Assembly: GCA_023420245.1 (NCBI GenBank)
Contig: JAEZWL010000208.1
Span: forward strand, 1-43,190
DNA length: 43,190 nt
DNA from: Bacillota bacterium
Lineage (GTDB): Bacteria; Bacillota; Clostridia; Oscillospirales; Acutalibacteraceae
Direction of reading: 5' to 3'
The position numbers were made by a program, and so were the translations under genes. Below are positions 23,928 through 32,498 of the stretch, piece after piece. The notes under the pieces were generated by a model. The model ran no database searches. It worked only from the letters and a program-made list of their open reading frames with translations, and had not been told where the DNA came from. Numbering within the stretch: position 1 is the first letter of the stretch; every line of letters begins with the position of its first letter.

Positions 23928-24908
23928 TTATTGGTTATTCTTATCACGCTTTACACTGTAGTGTGTGCTTTTTCGCTTAGGGATGCCGGCGTACCGTTCG
24001 ATGTTGCTTCGCCGCTTCATTTCTTCCTGCACCCGATCAAACAGTTCTTCGCTGATAATCGGTTCATGTGCATTTTTTCTAAGGAACTGCTCATGCTCAC
24101 CGCGATTAATATGTTGCCTGTTATTGGGGAATTCACCCGCATAGCTCTTTCCCAGCAGGACATGTCCGATATACTTTTCGTTTTGCAGCAGCGTCTGAAC
24201 CGTTTTCTTGGACCAGGTTTTCTTTCCCTGTGGGGATAGGATGTTTTGTTTCGCAAGCTCTTTTATAATCGAAACCGAGCTGTGACCATTTAGATACAGG
24301 TCAAAAACCAGACGGACAACCTCCGCCTGTGCCTCATCAATCACAAGCCCGCCATCTTCATCTTGTTTATAGCCGAAGCATCTACGGAAATACAGTTTTG
24401 ATTTTCCTGAGATAAATCCACGCTTTAGACCCCACCTGATCGCCTCGCCGGTCGATTCGCTCTCCGCCTGGGCAATTGCGCTCAGAACAGATATCAGTAA
24501 ATCATCATCCGTTTCGCTGGTTCGAAGGTTTTCCTGATGAAAAATCACCTCAACACCCAAACTTTTTAAGCGATTAATGGTTTCAAGCAAATCCACCGTA
24601 TTTCTTGCAAAGCTACTGATGGTCTTGACCAGAACAATATTAATCCGATTTTCATAGCAGTCGAAGATCATCTTCTGAAATCCGGGACGGAACACATTTC
24701 CGCCAGAATCCTTATCGGTATAAATATGGTACAGCTTCCATTTAGGATTGTACGCGACCACCTGCTTTAAGGTTGCAATTTGAATATCTAAACTTTCTTC
24801 CTGAGATTCATACGCAGTGCTGACGCGACAGTAGATGGCGACCCATTTTTCGGGTTGGCGGGCGGCGGGGATTACCGTTATTTTTGGCTTTGGCTTTTCA
24901 TCGTCCAT
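23928..24908 (-). CDS. Compact serine recombinase (copy 2) with a catalytic-site substitution
   Basis: A 326-residue paralog of the recombinase at 19202-20179, similar along its whole length and ending alike (KRKSTHYSVKRDKN). The nucleophile Ser30 in YCRVST is present. In the second active-site motif, normally SRFARN, it reads SSFARN: residue 99 is Ser (codon AGC, complement of 24612-24614) instead of the Arg equivalent to Arg68 of gamma-delta resolvase. It also lacks the zinc ribbon and coiled coil. AAGGTGAT precedes the ATG. It lies between R3 and the abiE pair. It may be inactive, impaired, or dependent on a partner copy. Confidence 0.88.
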   Translation of the reverse strand: MDDEKPKPKITVIPAARQPEKWVAIYCRVSTAYESQEESLDIQIATLKQVVAYNPKWKLYHIYTDKDSGGNVFRPGFQKMIFDCYENRINIVLVKTISSFARNTVDLLETINRLKSLGVEVIFHQENLRTSETDDDLLISVLSAIAQAESESTGEAIRWGLKRGFISGKSKLYFRRCFGYKQDEDGGLVIDEAQAEVVRLVFDLYLNGHSSVSIIKELAKQNILSPQGKKTWSKKTVQTLLQNEKYIGHVLLGKSYAGEFPNNRQHINRGEHEQFLRKNAHEPIISEELFDRVQEEMKRRSNIERYAGIPKRKSTHYSVKRDKNNQ

Positions 24909-25291
24909 AATATCACCTTAGAAAAAATTGCCGCATCTCTTTAACCCATAAAGACAGCGGCTGATGATATTATTTACAGTATCAAATCAAATATAGCTTT
25001 AGATAAGGTGACTAAATGCTAATTTGAGATGGATAAACGATAAAAAGTAACGATTTGCAGCCCTAAAATGGATTTGTTCCCACGCACGCGCAAAACTCCG
25101 AAAAACATCTATCCTGTTCTCTCACCAAGCCCCAAAATGACATAACATCTATTCTGTCCTCTCGTGAAATCCCAGTATCAATCCTGTTCTCTCGCGCTTA
25201 GCACAGCTTTTTTGACTTGTTTCCACGCGACAGAAATATGCTGTCGTAAACACCCTGTTTTCGACATAAAAGGCTACACAAAACGCCTTTT
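24909..25291. other. Gene-free stretch holding repeat R3
   Basis: No gene is supported in these 383 bases. It contains the leader of the compact recombinase, repeat R3 (about 25075-25205) and a short GACAG-N7-CTGTC-like hairpin near 25230-25247, and ends at site C. Confidence 0.65.
25075..25205 (-). repeat. Island repeat R3 (three iterons)
   Basis: Iterons start at 25106, 25146 and 25176 (0/40/70 offsets, as in R1 and R2), with the CCACGCA box at 25079. It lies about 165 bases upstream of the compact recombinase gene and about 90 bases from site C. Confidence 0.87.
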
Positions 25292-25339
25292 CTACCCCTG
25301 TTTTTCAACCTTTGACATCAATGCTACGCACTCAACGGT
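25292..25339 (-). mobile_element. Attachment site C (element end inside the recombinase gene)
   Basis: The minus strand encodes TVECVALMSKVEKQG and stop. The right half nearly equals site B. The left half continues the recombinase frame (DWDNES). Core ..CGTTGA is shared with site D at 32805-32813. Confidence 0.8.
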
Positions 25340-26980
25340 ACTTTCATTGTCCCAATCAAGATCCTGTGTCTCTGCTCCATTGAAAAATACAGGGAATTTG
25401 AACTTGATATGCTTTAAGAATCTTCCATCTTCTTGCTCTTTCTCATAAAGATGTACTTCCTCTACGAAGCTTTTTACAAATTCTTTTTTCTCCCCATCGG
25501 TCATCTTGTCATATAGTTTATCAAAATACAGAAGGAATTGATATACGTTATCGCCAGATATTTTCTGTTGTTTGATGTTGAATAAACGATTTTCAACTTC
25601 TTCTATGGATAGTTCCATTGCATCCATTTCATCATACAGGCTATCCATACGTTCCTGCATATCCTGATACTTTTTATCGTAATGCTTGTCCGATACCGAT
25701 AAATGATCCATCTGGGTTGCTAGCTTATTCTTGGCTCCTTGCAATTGTTTCAACTGTTCCTTCAGATTCGTATGTTCCTTTTCCAAATCTTTTGTATCCA
25801 GACTATTCCCTATTTTTGTCCTTATTTCATTCTCAAACTTTGGATTGTTTACCAGTTTTCCAATAATCTCAGCTACTGCATCATTTACCTTATCTTCATT
25901 CCACTGCTTTTTATAAGTGCAGTGATGTCCATCAATGAAAGTTCTATGTTTACAAGCATAGTAAAAGTAATCTTTGTATAAAGTACCATCCTTACGTTTC
26001 TTACGATTGACATTTCCATACATACCACTTCCGCAAATTGGACACTTTACAATACCAGACAAAATATGTTCATGTTCAAGACTATGCACCTTTTCATTGC
26101 CTACTCCCGTTTCCTGACGTTTTTTCTGTGCCAAATTCCATTCTTCCTCTGAAATGATTTCGTCATGAATCCCATCGCTTATCAAATAAGATTGCTGCTT
26201 TATTACATGATATTCATTTCTGGTTCCCGCTATTTTTTCATTCTTTCGTCTACCAAACGCAAGCTTGCCACAATAAATTGGATTGTCCAGTACTCCTTTG
26301 ATAAATGAAGAAGAAAATGTCTCCATAGTATTATTTTGTCTGATTTTCTTACGGTAGCCATTTTGATTAAGGAATACAGCAATTGCTCCAATGCCCATCG
26401 TTGTATTAACAAATTTATCATAGATCAGACGGATAATTGGTGCTTCATCCTCTGCTATCTGCAATTCTCCATCCACCAACTTATAACCGTATGGAGCAAA
26501 TCCACCATTCCATTTTCCTTCTCTTGCTTTCTGCCTGCGACCTTCCATGGTCTGAACAAGAATATTTTCTCGTTCAATTTCTGCTACTGCTGACAATACG
26601 GAAATCATCAGTTTACCAGCGTCTTTGGAACTATCAATTCCGTCTTCCACACAAATTAAATTTACTCCAAAATCCTGCATTCTCTGTAAGGAGCTGAGTA
26701 CATCTGCTGCATTTCTTCCGAATCGAGATAGCTTAAATACAAGAACAAAGTCTACGTTATCCTTGCCACTTTCTATGTCCTGAAGCATTTGTTGAAACTC
26801 TGGTCTTCCCTCTACACTTTTACCAGACTTTCCTTCATCGGAATATTCACCAGCAATTACCATCTCTTGATAATCTGCATATTTTTTCAATTTATCTTTC
26901 TGAGCATCCAGACTGTATCCTTCCACCTGCATGGAAGTAGATACTCTGGTGTAAATGTAACATTTTAGCTGTTTCTTCAT
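25292..26980 (-). CDS. Large serine recombinase of the rlmD-integrated element
   Basis: A 562-residue large serine recombinase. The catalytic domain (about 5-150) has YIYTRVST with Ser14 and KLSRFGRNAADV, all key residues present. The recombinase domain (about 160-285) has PYGYKLVDGEL. The zinc ribbon is IVKCPICGSGMYG with a later CKH...C, and a long coiled coil covers about 380-470. ATG 26980 is chosen because GGAGGAGG stands at a better distance than from ATG 26986. The last residues, STVECVALMSKVEKQG, are not recombinase-like: they are the rlmD C-terminal pattern, so the gene's 3' end is attachment site C. It should integrate and excise the 7.5-kb element. Confidence 0.92.
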   Translation of the reverse strand: MKKQLKCYIYTRVSTSMQVEGYSLDAQKDKLKKYADYQEMVIAGEYSDEGKSGKSVEGRPEFQQMLQDIESGKDNVDFVLVFKLSRFGRNAADVLSSLQRMQDFGVNLICVEDGIDSSKDAGKLMISVLSAVAEIERENILVQTMEGRRQKAREGKWNGGFAPYGYKLVDGELQIAEDEAPIIRLIYDKFVNTTMGIGAIAVFLNQNGYRKKIRQNNTMETFSSSFIKGVLDNPIYCGKLAFGRRKNEKIAGTRNEYHVIKQQSYLISDGIHDEIISEEEWNLAQKKRQETGVGNEKVHSLEHEHILSGIVKCPICGSGMYGNVNRKKRKDGTLYKDYFYYACKHRTFIDGHHCTYKKQWNEDKVNDAVAEIIGKLVNNPKFENEIRTKIGNSLDTKDLEKEHTNLKEQLKQLQGAKNKLATQMDHLSVSDKHYDKKYQDMQERMDSLYDEMDAMELSIEEVENRLFNIKQQKISGDNVYQFLLYFDKLYDKMTDGEKKEFVKSFVEEVHLYEKEQEDGRFLKHIKFKFPVFFNGAETQDLDWDNESTVECVALMSKVEKQG

Positions 26981-27138
26981 CGGCATACCTCCTCCATTTT
27001 CTTATTCGTGAATTCCACATAAGGCTTTTAACATTTCCTCAAAGGGACTTTCATATTTTTTACTATTTTACAATTGTCCCAATAATATTTTATCATTGTT
27101 CCAACTTATATTCAATAATGTTTTCTAATCTTCATAAA

Positions 27139-27174
27139 ACGGAGCATTTTCCGGTAATGCAAGAAATGCTCCGT
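27139..27174 (-). terminator. Intrinsic terminator after the 64-residue ORF
   Basis: ACGGAGCATTT (27139-27149) pairs with AAATGCTCCGT (27164-27174). On the minus strand the stem is followed by TTTTAT. Confidence 0.75.
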
Positions 27175-27204
27175 CCTATGAATTTTACTTGTATTAATTT
27201 TCTT

Positions 27205-27399
27205 TTATGCTGCCTTGGATCGATAAGCAGAAAAGCAGTTCATATAAGTTGTAAATCTTGATTTCACAGCATCTGCATTCTCTGCCAATATATCCGGTCG
27301 GTATTTTATTTCTTTCTCAATATCTTGCAAAATCATGGAGCTATACTTTTCCATCATCTTAGCTATTTGTAAGCAACATCGCTCGAATTCTTTGTTCAT
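27205..27399 (-). CDS. Small helical protein of unknown function
   Basis: A 64-residue, mostly helical protein starting MNKEFERCCLQIAKMMEKYS and ending in a basic tail (YRSKAA). GGGAG is placed well ahead of its ATG and a terminator follows its stop, both of which support a real gene. It lies about 220 bases upstream of the recombinase gene on the same strand. It could be a regulator or excision helper of the element, but nothing in the sequence proves this. Confidence 0.55.
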   Translation of the reverse strand: MNKEFERCCLQIAKMMEKYSSMILQDIEKEIKYRPDILAENADAVKSRFTTYMNCFSAYRSKAA

Positions 27400-27842
27400 A
27401 GGCTTCTCCCTTCTACATTTTTGTCATTCAAATTTCCTTCTAAAGTTTTTAAGCGTAAGGATTACTTCCAAATACGTTCTATTCTTATATTCTTTTACCA
27501 GTAAAACCGGCTATTGAACTTTTTGTATTATCAATATATTAATTGCATTTCAAGTTTTCCGATAGAAACCAGGCTGGTGTATTTTCTGTTTTCCAAACCA
27601 GATTTTGGTGCTTTTTTCTTCTGGTATCCTGTAATCTAGATAGCAAAAGCTTTCTATTTTACAATAAAAAAGCACAGTTCATCTACACTTAAACTAATAA
27701 TAAGTGGCAGTAACCATGCTTCTATAAATAACAAATATGTAGTTTCGAAACTCAGATTTCCTTTTTATCCGTGCTTTGCTAATAGTACAGTTTTCTTAAC
27801 GTGGTGAACATTTTGAATGGAAGATAATGCACGGCAAGTTAC

Positions 27843-27896
27843 GCAATAGCGACGTCGCCGTCCTATTGCATCTTGTCAGGGGCTAAAATCCCCTGA
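27843..27896 (+). other. RP4-like origin of transfer (oriT) candidate
   Basis: GCAATAG (27843-27849) and CTATTGC (27863-27869) form an inverted repeat. Directly after it is CATCTTG|T (27869-27876), one mismatch from the RP4/IncP-type nick consensus YATCCTG|Y. A second hairpin TCAGGGG/CCCCTGA (27876-27896) follows. An inverted repeat ending at the nick site is the IncP-type oriT layout. Confidence 0.55.
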
Positions 27897-27916
27897 AACC
27901 CCTAATATATTTCATA

Positions 27917-28120
27917 TGGCTACACTTTCTGTAGCCAATATCGCATATTGGCTGTACTTTTTACAGCCAAGTCGGTAAAATGGCTGTACGGATTGTAGCC
28001 AGAATATTTATTGAAATAGTGAAATCTATAAAGATTTATGCTGTTGGCTACACTTTCTATAGCCAAAATACATTTCTGACTGTACTATTTGAAGCCAGTG
28101 GCTGTAAAAAGTAAAAGCCA
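27917..28120. repeat. Six imperfect palindromes TGGCTRYA-N5-TRTAGCCA
   Basis: Copies at 27917-27937, 27948-27970, 27981-28001, 28044-28066, 28077-28097 and a decayed one at 28099-28120. Centres lie at 27927, 27959, 27991, 28055 and 28087, that is 32, 32, 64 and 32 bases apart, so they face the same side of the helix. The first, second and fourth are perfect or nearly so. Confidence 0.85.
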
Positions 28121-28332
28121 TATTCTGCTAAAAAAATGAGACATATAATAAAAAAAATCACCCACCCACATTGACTGTGAAATGAGTGAAATTGAAACAA
28201 AAAACATCTGTACAATTAAATACCCGCCAAAATCGATAAAAATTATCGAAAAAGGTCTCTCCATTCATAACGAATCCATATACTCATAAATTTCCAAGAA
28301 GTTACTATCTCTGATTTCCTTTATGATTCTAT

Positions 28333-28974
28333 TTATTCATTTCTTGACAGTTGCTTATGTAAATTAACCCAATAGAAAATCATCATCACAATTGCCAAAG
28401 CAATATTCAGATAACATCCGGCTCCAATACTAGTTGTTGATAAATCAGAATCAAACTCTGCTAATTGCTGCTTGATATTAAAATATGGTACTATTGATGC
28501 AATAAGATATAAAATAGATTCTATAATCATGATTATCTTTATTGCATTATTCTTAATAATGTTTCCCTTTGCGCCCAAAAATCCCGTAATAAAGATTGCC
28601 ACATTTGATATAATCATCAGAATTACCATGTATCCTGATGTACCTACCGTTCCTTGCAAACATTTTAGCAACCCATATCCTGTATAACTAGAATCTGACG
28701 AACCCGAAAAATACAAACTTACGCTAATTTTAAAGTAATTTAGCGACAGTAATATTAATCCTGCTATTGCAAAAATGCTCCAAATATAAAAATTTTTCTT
28801 TGGAATATTTTCTTCATTTACATTTGTGTTAATCACTTCTTCTTTTTGTGAAGCATAGACAACGGCTTGCTCTTCTCCTCTTGCCTCCCCAACATTAACT
28901 TTTATGTCTGCCCCACAATTTGGACAAGTTATACTATCATCTGGAATTGCTTCACAACATTTTAAACAAAACAT
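28333..28974 (-). CDS. Zinc-ribbon membrane protein
   Basis: A 213-residue protein. It begins with a zinc ribbon (MFCLKCCEAIPDDSITCPNC, CxxC...CxxC), then a charged linker (about 30-67). Four hydrophobic helices follow at about 70-87, 115-138, 145-165 and 185-203. This layout is typical of small zinc-ribbon membrane proteins of Firmicutes whose function is not known. AGAGGGGG precedes ATG. It is cotranscribed with the larger zinc-ribbon protein upstream, 14 bases apart. Confidence 0.78.
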   Translation of the reverse strand: MFCLKCCEAIPDDSITCPNCGADIKVNVGEARGEEQAVVYASQKEEVINTNVNEENIPKKNFYIWSIFAIAGLILLSLNYFKISVSLYFSGSSDSSYTGYGLLKCLQGTVGTSGYMVILMIISNVAIFITGFLGAKGNIIKNNAIKIIMIIESILYLIASIVPYFNIKQQLAEFDSDLSTTSIGAGCYLNIALAIVMMIFYWVNLHKQLSRNE

Positions 28975-28988
28975 ATTTTTCCCCCTCT

Positions 28989-30338
28989 TTAGTCAAAATC
29001 AAGTATTGAAACTGAACAATCTGTTATTTTAGAATCCTTATCAACTGACAATCTAAATGATGAGGATTCCCCAGGAGCAAGTCCTTCAGATCCAACTGCA
29101 TATGTAGAATCTGTATCCAATACATTACCTGACGAATCTTTAAATGCACCTTTCACTGTTACAAAATAATATGTTTTATCACCATTGTTTGTAACTTTTC
29201 CTGTGCAAACCTTATAACTTGAATTACTATCCCATGAAAGACTATTTATATCTAATTCCGTGTATCCGCTCTCATAACTTCCACCGCCGTAAGACGATGA
29301 TCCAGAATCGCTATCAGACCAAGAACCGCCTAATTCAAACTTGTTACCATCTTCATCCTTTATATCACCATCGCGTGTAACAACATAATTACCCAGACTA
29401 ACTTCAATTGTTCCCTCTTTAGGATTCCATGATTCAATTGTTAAATCCATATCCGATTCACTTCCAAGATTCACCCATCTTTTGGTTATAGTATTTTCTT
29501 CTATCTTGATCATATATTTTGCGTCATAGTCTTCATAATAAGTATATGTTCCTTTTATTGCTTCTTTCATTTCATCTACAGAACTGTATATTGTTCTCTG
29601 GCTAAGTTGAATCGAATGCCCAATTGGAAATGCCAATGCAATGCATACTGCAACTACAATGCCTATTATAAAATTCCTTTTCTTTTTTTCAGCAACCGCT
29701 TTTTTCTGTACTTCTTCTCTTGTCTTTTTATCTTCTTCTTCGCTAATTTGATATTTTACGACAAGTTTTCTAAGTCCTTCAGTGGAACAAACCTGTTCAC
29801 TCTCACTCTTTTCTTTTGAACATAAGGAGCACTTTGTCAAATCTCGAATATTAAATCTTCCACATGAACAAATCCATCCCTGCGCAAAATCTTTTATTCT
29901 ATATTTCGCCTTATCACTATATAATTTGTGTAAAGCACTTAACTCTTCTTGGTTATCAATCTCTTCAAGTGAAATTGTAAAAGAATTTTTCCCGTTGTAT
30001 GAAGCTACGGTTCCATCAGCAAAACATATTTGACATTCTTCTAACTCCATTTTTTTAATATCTTCGCTAGGCAATTTTGCTTTTAAATCTTTTGCTCTCT
30101 CATTCTTTTTGATTGTAATATCTTGAATAATTAATAAAAATTTTTCTTTGCCATTAATGGGAACCACATCTCCAAAAGAGTTATAACCGCATGCATTAAA
30201 TTTTATTGCTGTAATATCTCCATCACCCAAATTATCAAAAGAAATATTGGCAATCGTACTTCCATTATTGTTATAAACATCACACTTTAGGTTTTCTATA
30301 TGTGCGTTTATATCAATTACTTTTTCTATAGCTTTCAT
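28989..30338 (-). CDS. Zinc-ribbon, membrane-anchored protein with C-terminal FxLYD-like domain
   Basis: A 449-residue protein in four parts. Residues 1-130 form a beta-rich domain (FDNLGDGDITAIKFNACGYNSFG split across strands). A zinc ribbon is at about 155-178 (WICSCGRFNIRDLTKCSLC). A membrane helix lies at about 222-240 (FIIGIVVAVCIALAFP). The outside part has a Ser/Gly-rich linker (about 340-355) and a final beta domain with KVTNNGDKTYYFVTVKGAF and GLAPGESSSFRLSV, the FxLYD type. GGGGAGGG precedes the ATG. It pairs with the smaller zinc-ribbon protein. Surface sensing or envelope protection are possible roles; none is proven. Confidence 0.78.
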   Translation of the reverse strand: MKAIEKVIDINAHIENLKCDVYNNNGSTIANISFDNLGDGDITAIKFNACGYNSFGDVVPINGKEKFLLIIQDITIKKNERAKDLKAKLPSEDIKKMELEECQICFADGTVASYNGKNSFTISLEEIDNQEELSALHKLYSDKAKYRIKDFAQGWICSCGRFNIRDLTKCSLCSKEKSESEQVCSTEGLRKLVVKYQISEEEDKKTREEVQKKAVAEKKKRNFIIGIVVAVCIALAFPIGHSIQLSQRTIYSSVDEMKEAIKGTYTYYEDYDAKYMIKIEENTITKRWVNLGSESDMDLTIESWNPKEGTIEVSLGNYVVTRDGDIKDEDGNKFELGGSWSDSDSGSSSYGGGSYESGYTELDINSLSWDSNSSYKVCTGKVTNNGDKTYYFVTVKGAFKDSSGNVLDTDSTYAVGSEGLAPGESSSFRLSVDKDSKITDCSVSILDFD

Positions 30339-30435
30339 AATACCCTCCCCACAATAAGATGAATTTATTATACCTCATACTGGTTCAATTTTCCATATAC
30401 TTATAACAGGTGGAACCCCTTTAATATCTTAACAC

Positions 30436-32088
30436 TTATTCATCAAAATACATCTCTTTCATTCTATCACTTGCCTCTTTATAATACTTTTCCATAAAAG
30501 ATGACATGCTAATATTAGGGACCTTTTCTAACAAGAAATTTTGAAAAGGTTTCAATTTAGTATTCTCATAATAATCTCTCAACAATCCAAATATTTCATA
30601 GTTTTGCTCTACCAAATACATTAACATTTCATATTCTTCAATACTAAAATTGAAGAAATACTTTGTTTTATGGCACTGCTTTCTCTTTTCTATACTAGTA
30701 TGTATCTCGTTATAGTAACTAGGAACTGCATTGATATTGTCCATTGTAACAGAAATAATATATGCACTTTCTACTCCCGCAAATTCAGTTTTCTCATCCA
30801 CAACTGCAGTGAGGCATAAATCAGCTTGAAGAACTGGGCAAACAAATAACTTGTCATTATTTTTTTCTATTCTCTCATTTTTTGTCATACAATCCATTAA
30901 AACCGAAAACCCTTTTGCTTCAGTCACTAGTAAATTGGCTCCATTCCTTATGTACGCATCAGATGACTTTATTTTTCTTTTCTTCTTTATATATGAAAAT
31001 TCTGCTATATACGAATAATCATTCTTTGCCGCATTGTATGATAAATCTTGAATGTATTTTTCAAATAATCTTCCAAAAAAAGCCATTGCTCTGCTATCAT
31101 TTTGAGAATAACAATCTCTTATTAGCCAAAAAAGCTTCTCGAAAAAAGCATTTCTTAATGTAATATCAGACACAGAAATATAATTTCCTTGTAAATCCAT
31201 AATGAATGGAAACTCAAAAAACTTACTAAAGTCCCATTCTCTTCCAGAACTTTCAACTGACCATTCTTGATAATTATCTATTGTTTGAGATAATGTATCA
31301 ATAACTTTTTTTGCTAATTCTTTAAGTCCTGATTTTTGATGAACTTGATCTACTCTCTGCCACATTTTATCGAATATCAAGCCATTTACATCCTCATAAT
31401 ATATTCTTAATTCCCAAAAGAGAAGTGCACTATATTGTGTTGGAGTAAATTCATATTTTTCAGTAAAAGTGGAATAGTAATCTCTGTATTCCTGCTGAAC
31501 ATCATCATCAAAATTGTTTTTATCTCTACTAAGTTTCTCCAGCATATAATACATACGTAAAAATTCATGTGCTATATTTCTCTCATAATTCAAATGATAA
31601 GTGGAATATAGAAAATGATTAATGTCTAACCCTTCTTCATGTATACCGCTTATTTCTTCTGCTACAATTAATTCTAATTGGATAACTTTCTTATAATCAT
31701 CCTCCGTGACTATATAATTTGTTTCCCGCATACTTTCATAGTTTCCATATTGAATAATTCTCTTTAATAAAATAAGCAACATCTGAGGTGAGATAATATG
31801 CACATCTTTTCTTAGCAATGAAGTGGAAAACATTTCTTCTGGAGAACCGGGATTAATTCCACACATTTGTTTTTTCAAGACAACTTCAAAAGGTAACTGG
31901 AATTCCATTCCCAAAACCACTATTGGATTCATCTTCGCATTTCTTACTCGAATTAGCTCGCAAATAATAGAAATAGCCTTATGCATATTCAATTTCTCGA
32001 TTTCTCTTATTAAATTCGGCATTTCATCAGAAAAAACGTCTGAATAACCAATTAAAATTTGTGCACCATTTGCATCAACTGAGTACAT
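30436..32088 (-). CDS. Large protein with a PD-(D/E)XK nuclease-like domain, candidate defence gene
   Basis: A 550-residue protein, mostly helical in residues 1-330. Near the C-terminal third it has a pattern seen in PD-(D/E)XK nucleases: the helix GRLFEKYIQDLS with Glu343, then SSDAYIRNGANLLVTEAKG with Asp377, Glu390 and Lys392. The sequence continues to VEQNYEIFGLLRDYYEN near the end. I do not recognise the full-length family. It is AT-rich, stands alone with TAGGAGG ahead of its ATG, and lies in an integrative element. A nucleic-acid-cutting anti-phage role is plausible but inferred. Confidence 0.7.
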   Translation of the reverse strand: MYSVDANGAQILIGYSDVFSDEMPNLIREIEKLNMHKAISIICELIRVRNAKMNPIVVLGMEFQLPFEVVLKKQMCGINPGSPEEMFSTSLLRKDVHIISPQMLLILLKRIIQYGNYESMRETNYIVTEDDYKKVIQLELIVAEEISGIHEEGLDINHFLYSTYHLNYERNIAHEFLRMYYMLEKLSRDKNNFDDDVQQEYRDYYSTFTEKYEFTPTQYSALLFWELRIYYEDVNGLIFDKMWQRVDQVHQKSGLKELAKKVIDTLSQTIDNYQEWSVESSGREWDFSKFFEFPFIMDLQGNYISVSDITLRNAFFEKLFWLIRDCYSQNDSRAMAFFGRLFEKYIQDLSYNAAKNDYSYIAEFSYIKKKRKIKSSDAYIRNGANLLVTEAKGFSVLMDCMTKNERIEKNNDKLFVCPVLQADLCLTAVVDEKTEFAGVESAYIISVTMDNINAVPSYYNEIHTSIEKRKQCHKTKYFFNFSIEEYEMLMYLVEQNYEIFGLLRDYYENTKLKPFQNFLLEKVPNISMSSFMEKYYKEASDRMKEMYFDE

Positions 32089-32241
32089 TTTTTCCTCCTA
32101 TTTTCGCCTAAAAGCACTAGTTTATTTCACTATACTAGTACACAACATCATAACCTAATCATTTTGGAATATTCAGAAAATTGCTATTTATCATTCTCTA
32201 CATTATAATAAAGAGCCAGCATATTACTGACTCTTCACCTT

Positions 32242-32481
32242 CTAATTAAACACATTCATTGCATCCACATACCCCTGCAACCCATCCGGCTTCAAAGCAT
32301 AAGACATATAATTTGAAGGCTCTTCTCTTGCCAGTCTCACCAGATAAGCTTCATCTCCTGGCTCATCAAATACAACCTGTGCATTTGCCTTGGCACATTC
32401 AATTACCAGTTCATTATCATCTTTATCTTTCATAACTACTGCATCAAGAATTGAATCATAGTAATACAAATTATAATCCAT
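32242..32481 (-). CDS. Unknown 79-residue acidic protein
   Basis: A 79-residue protein starting MDYNLYYYDSILDAVVMKDK, with GDEAYLVRLAREEPSNYMS in the second half. It appears to be a single small alpha/beta domain. GGAGGTGG stands ahead of its ATG. It starts 17 bases after the rlmD stop on the same strand, inside the element just next to the swapped rlmD tail, so it is probably expressed from rlmD read-through. I do not recognise a function. Confidence 0.65.
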   Translation of the reverse strand: MDYNLYYYDSILDAVVMKDKDDNELVIECAKANAQVVFDEPGDEAYLVRLAREEPSNYMSYALKPDGLQGYVDAMNVFN

Positions 32482-32498
32482 CTATTCCACCTCCAGCT

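Larger units (their letters stand above)
27400..28332. other. Long intergenic control region of the element
   Basis: No supported gene in 933 bases. It contains the oriT-like hairpin and nick motif (27843-27896), six palindromes (27917-28120), and a short TCGATAA/TTATCGA hairpin near 28234-28250. The first 400 bases (27400-27800) show no clear signal beyond AT-richness. Confidence 0.7.

Noticed and set aside
18738..25205. R1-R3 as insertion-sequence ends or a CRISPR-like array
   Set aside because: They lie in the same orientation far apart, with no terminal inverted repeats and no transposase between paired copies.
27917..28120. CRISPR array
   Set aside because: The repeats are palindromes of about 21 bases with spacings of 10-40 bases and no unique spacers of constant length; no cas genes are near.
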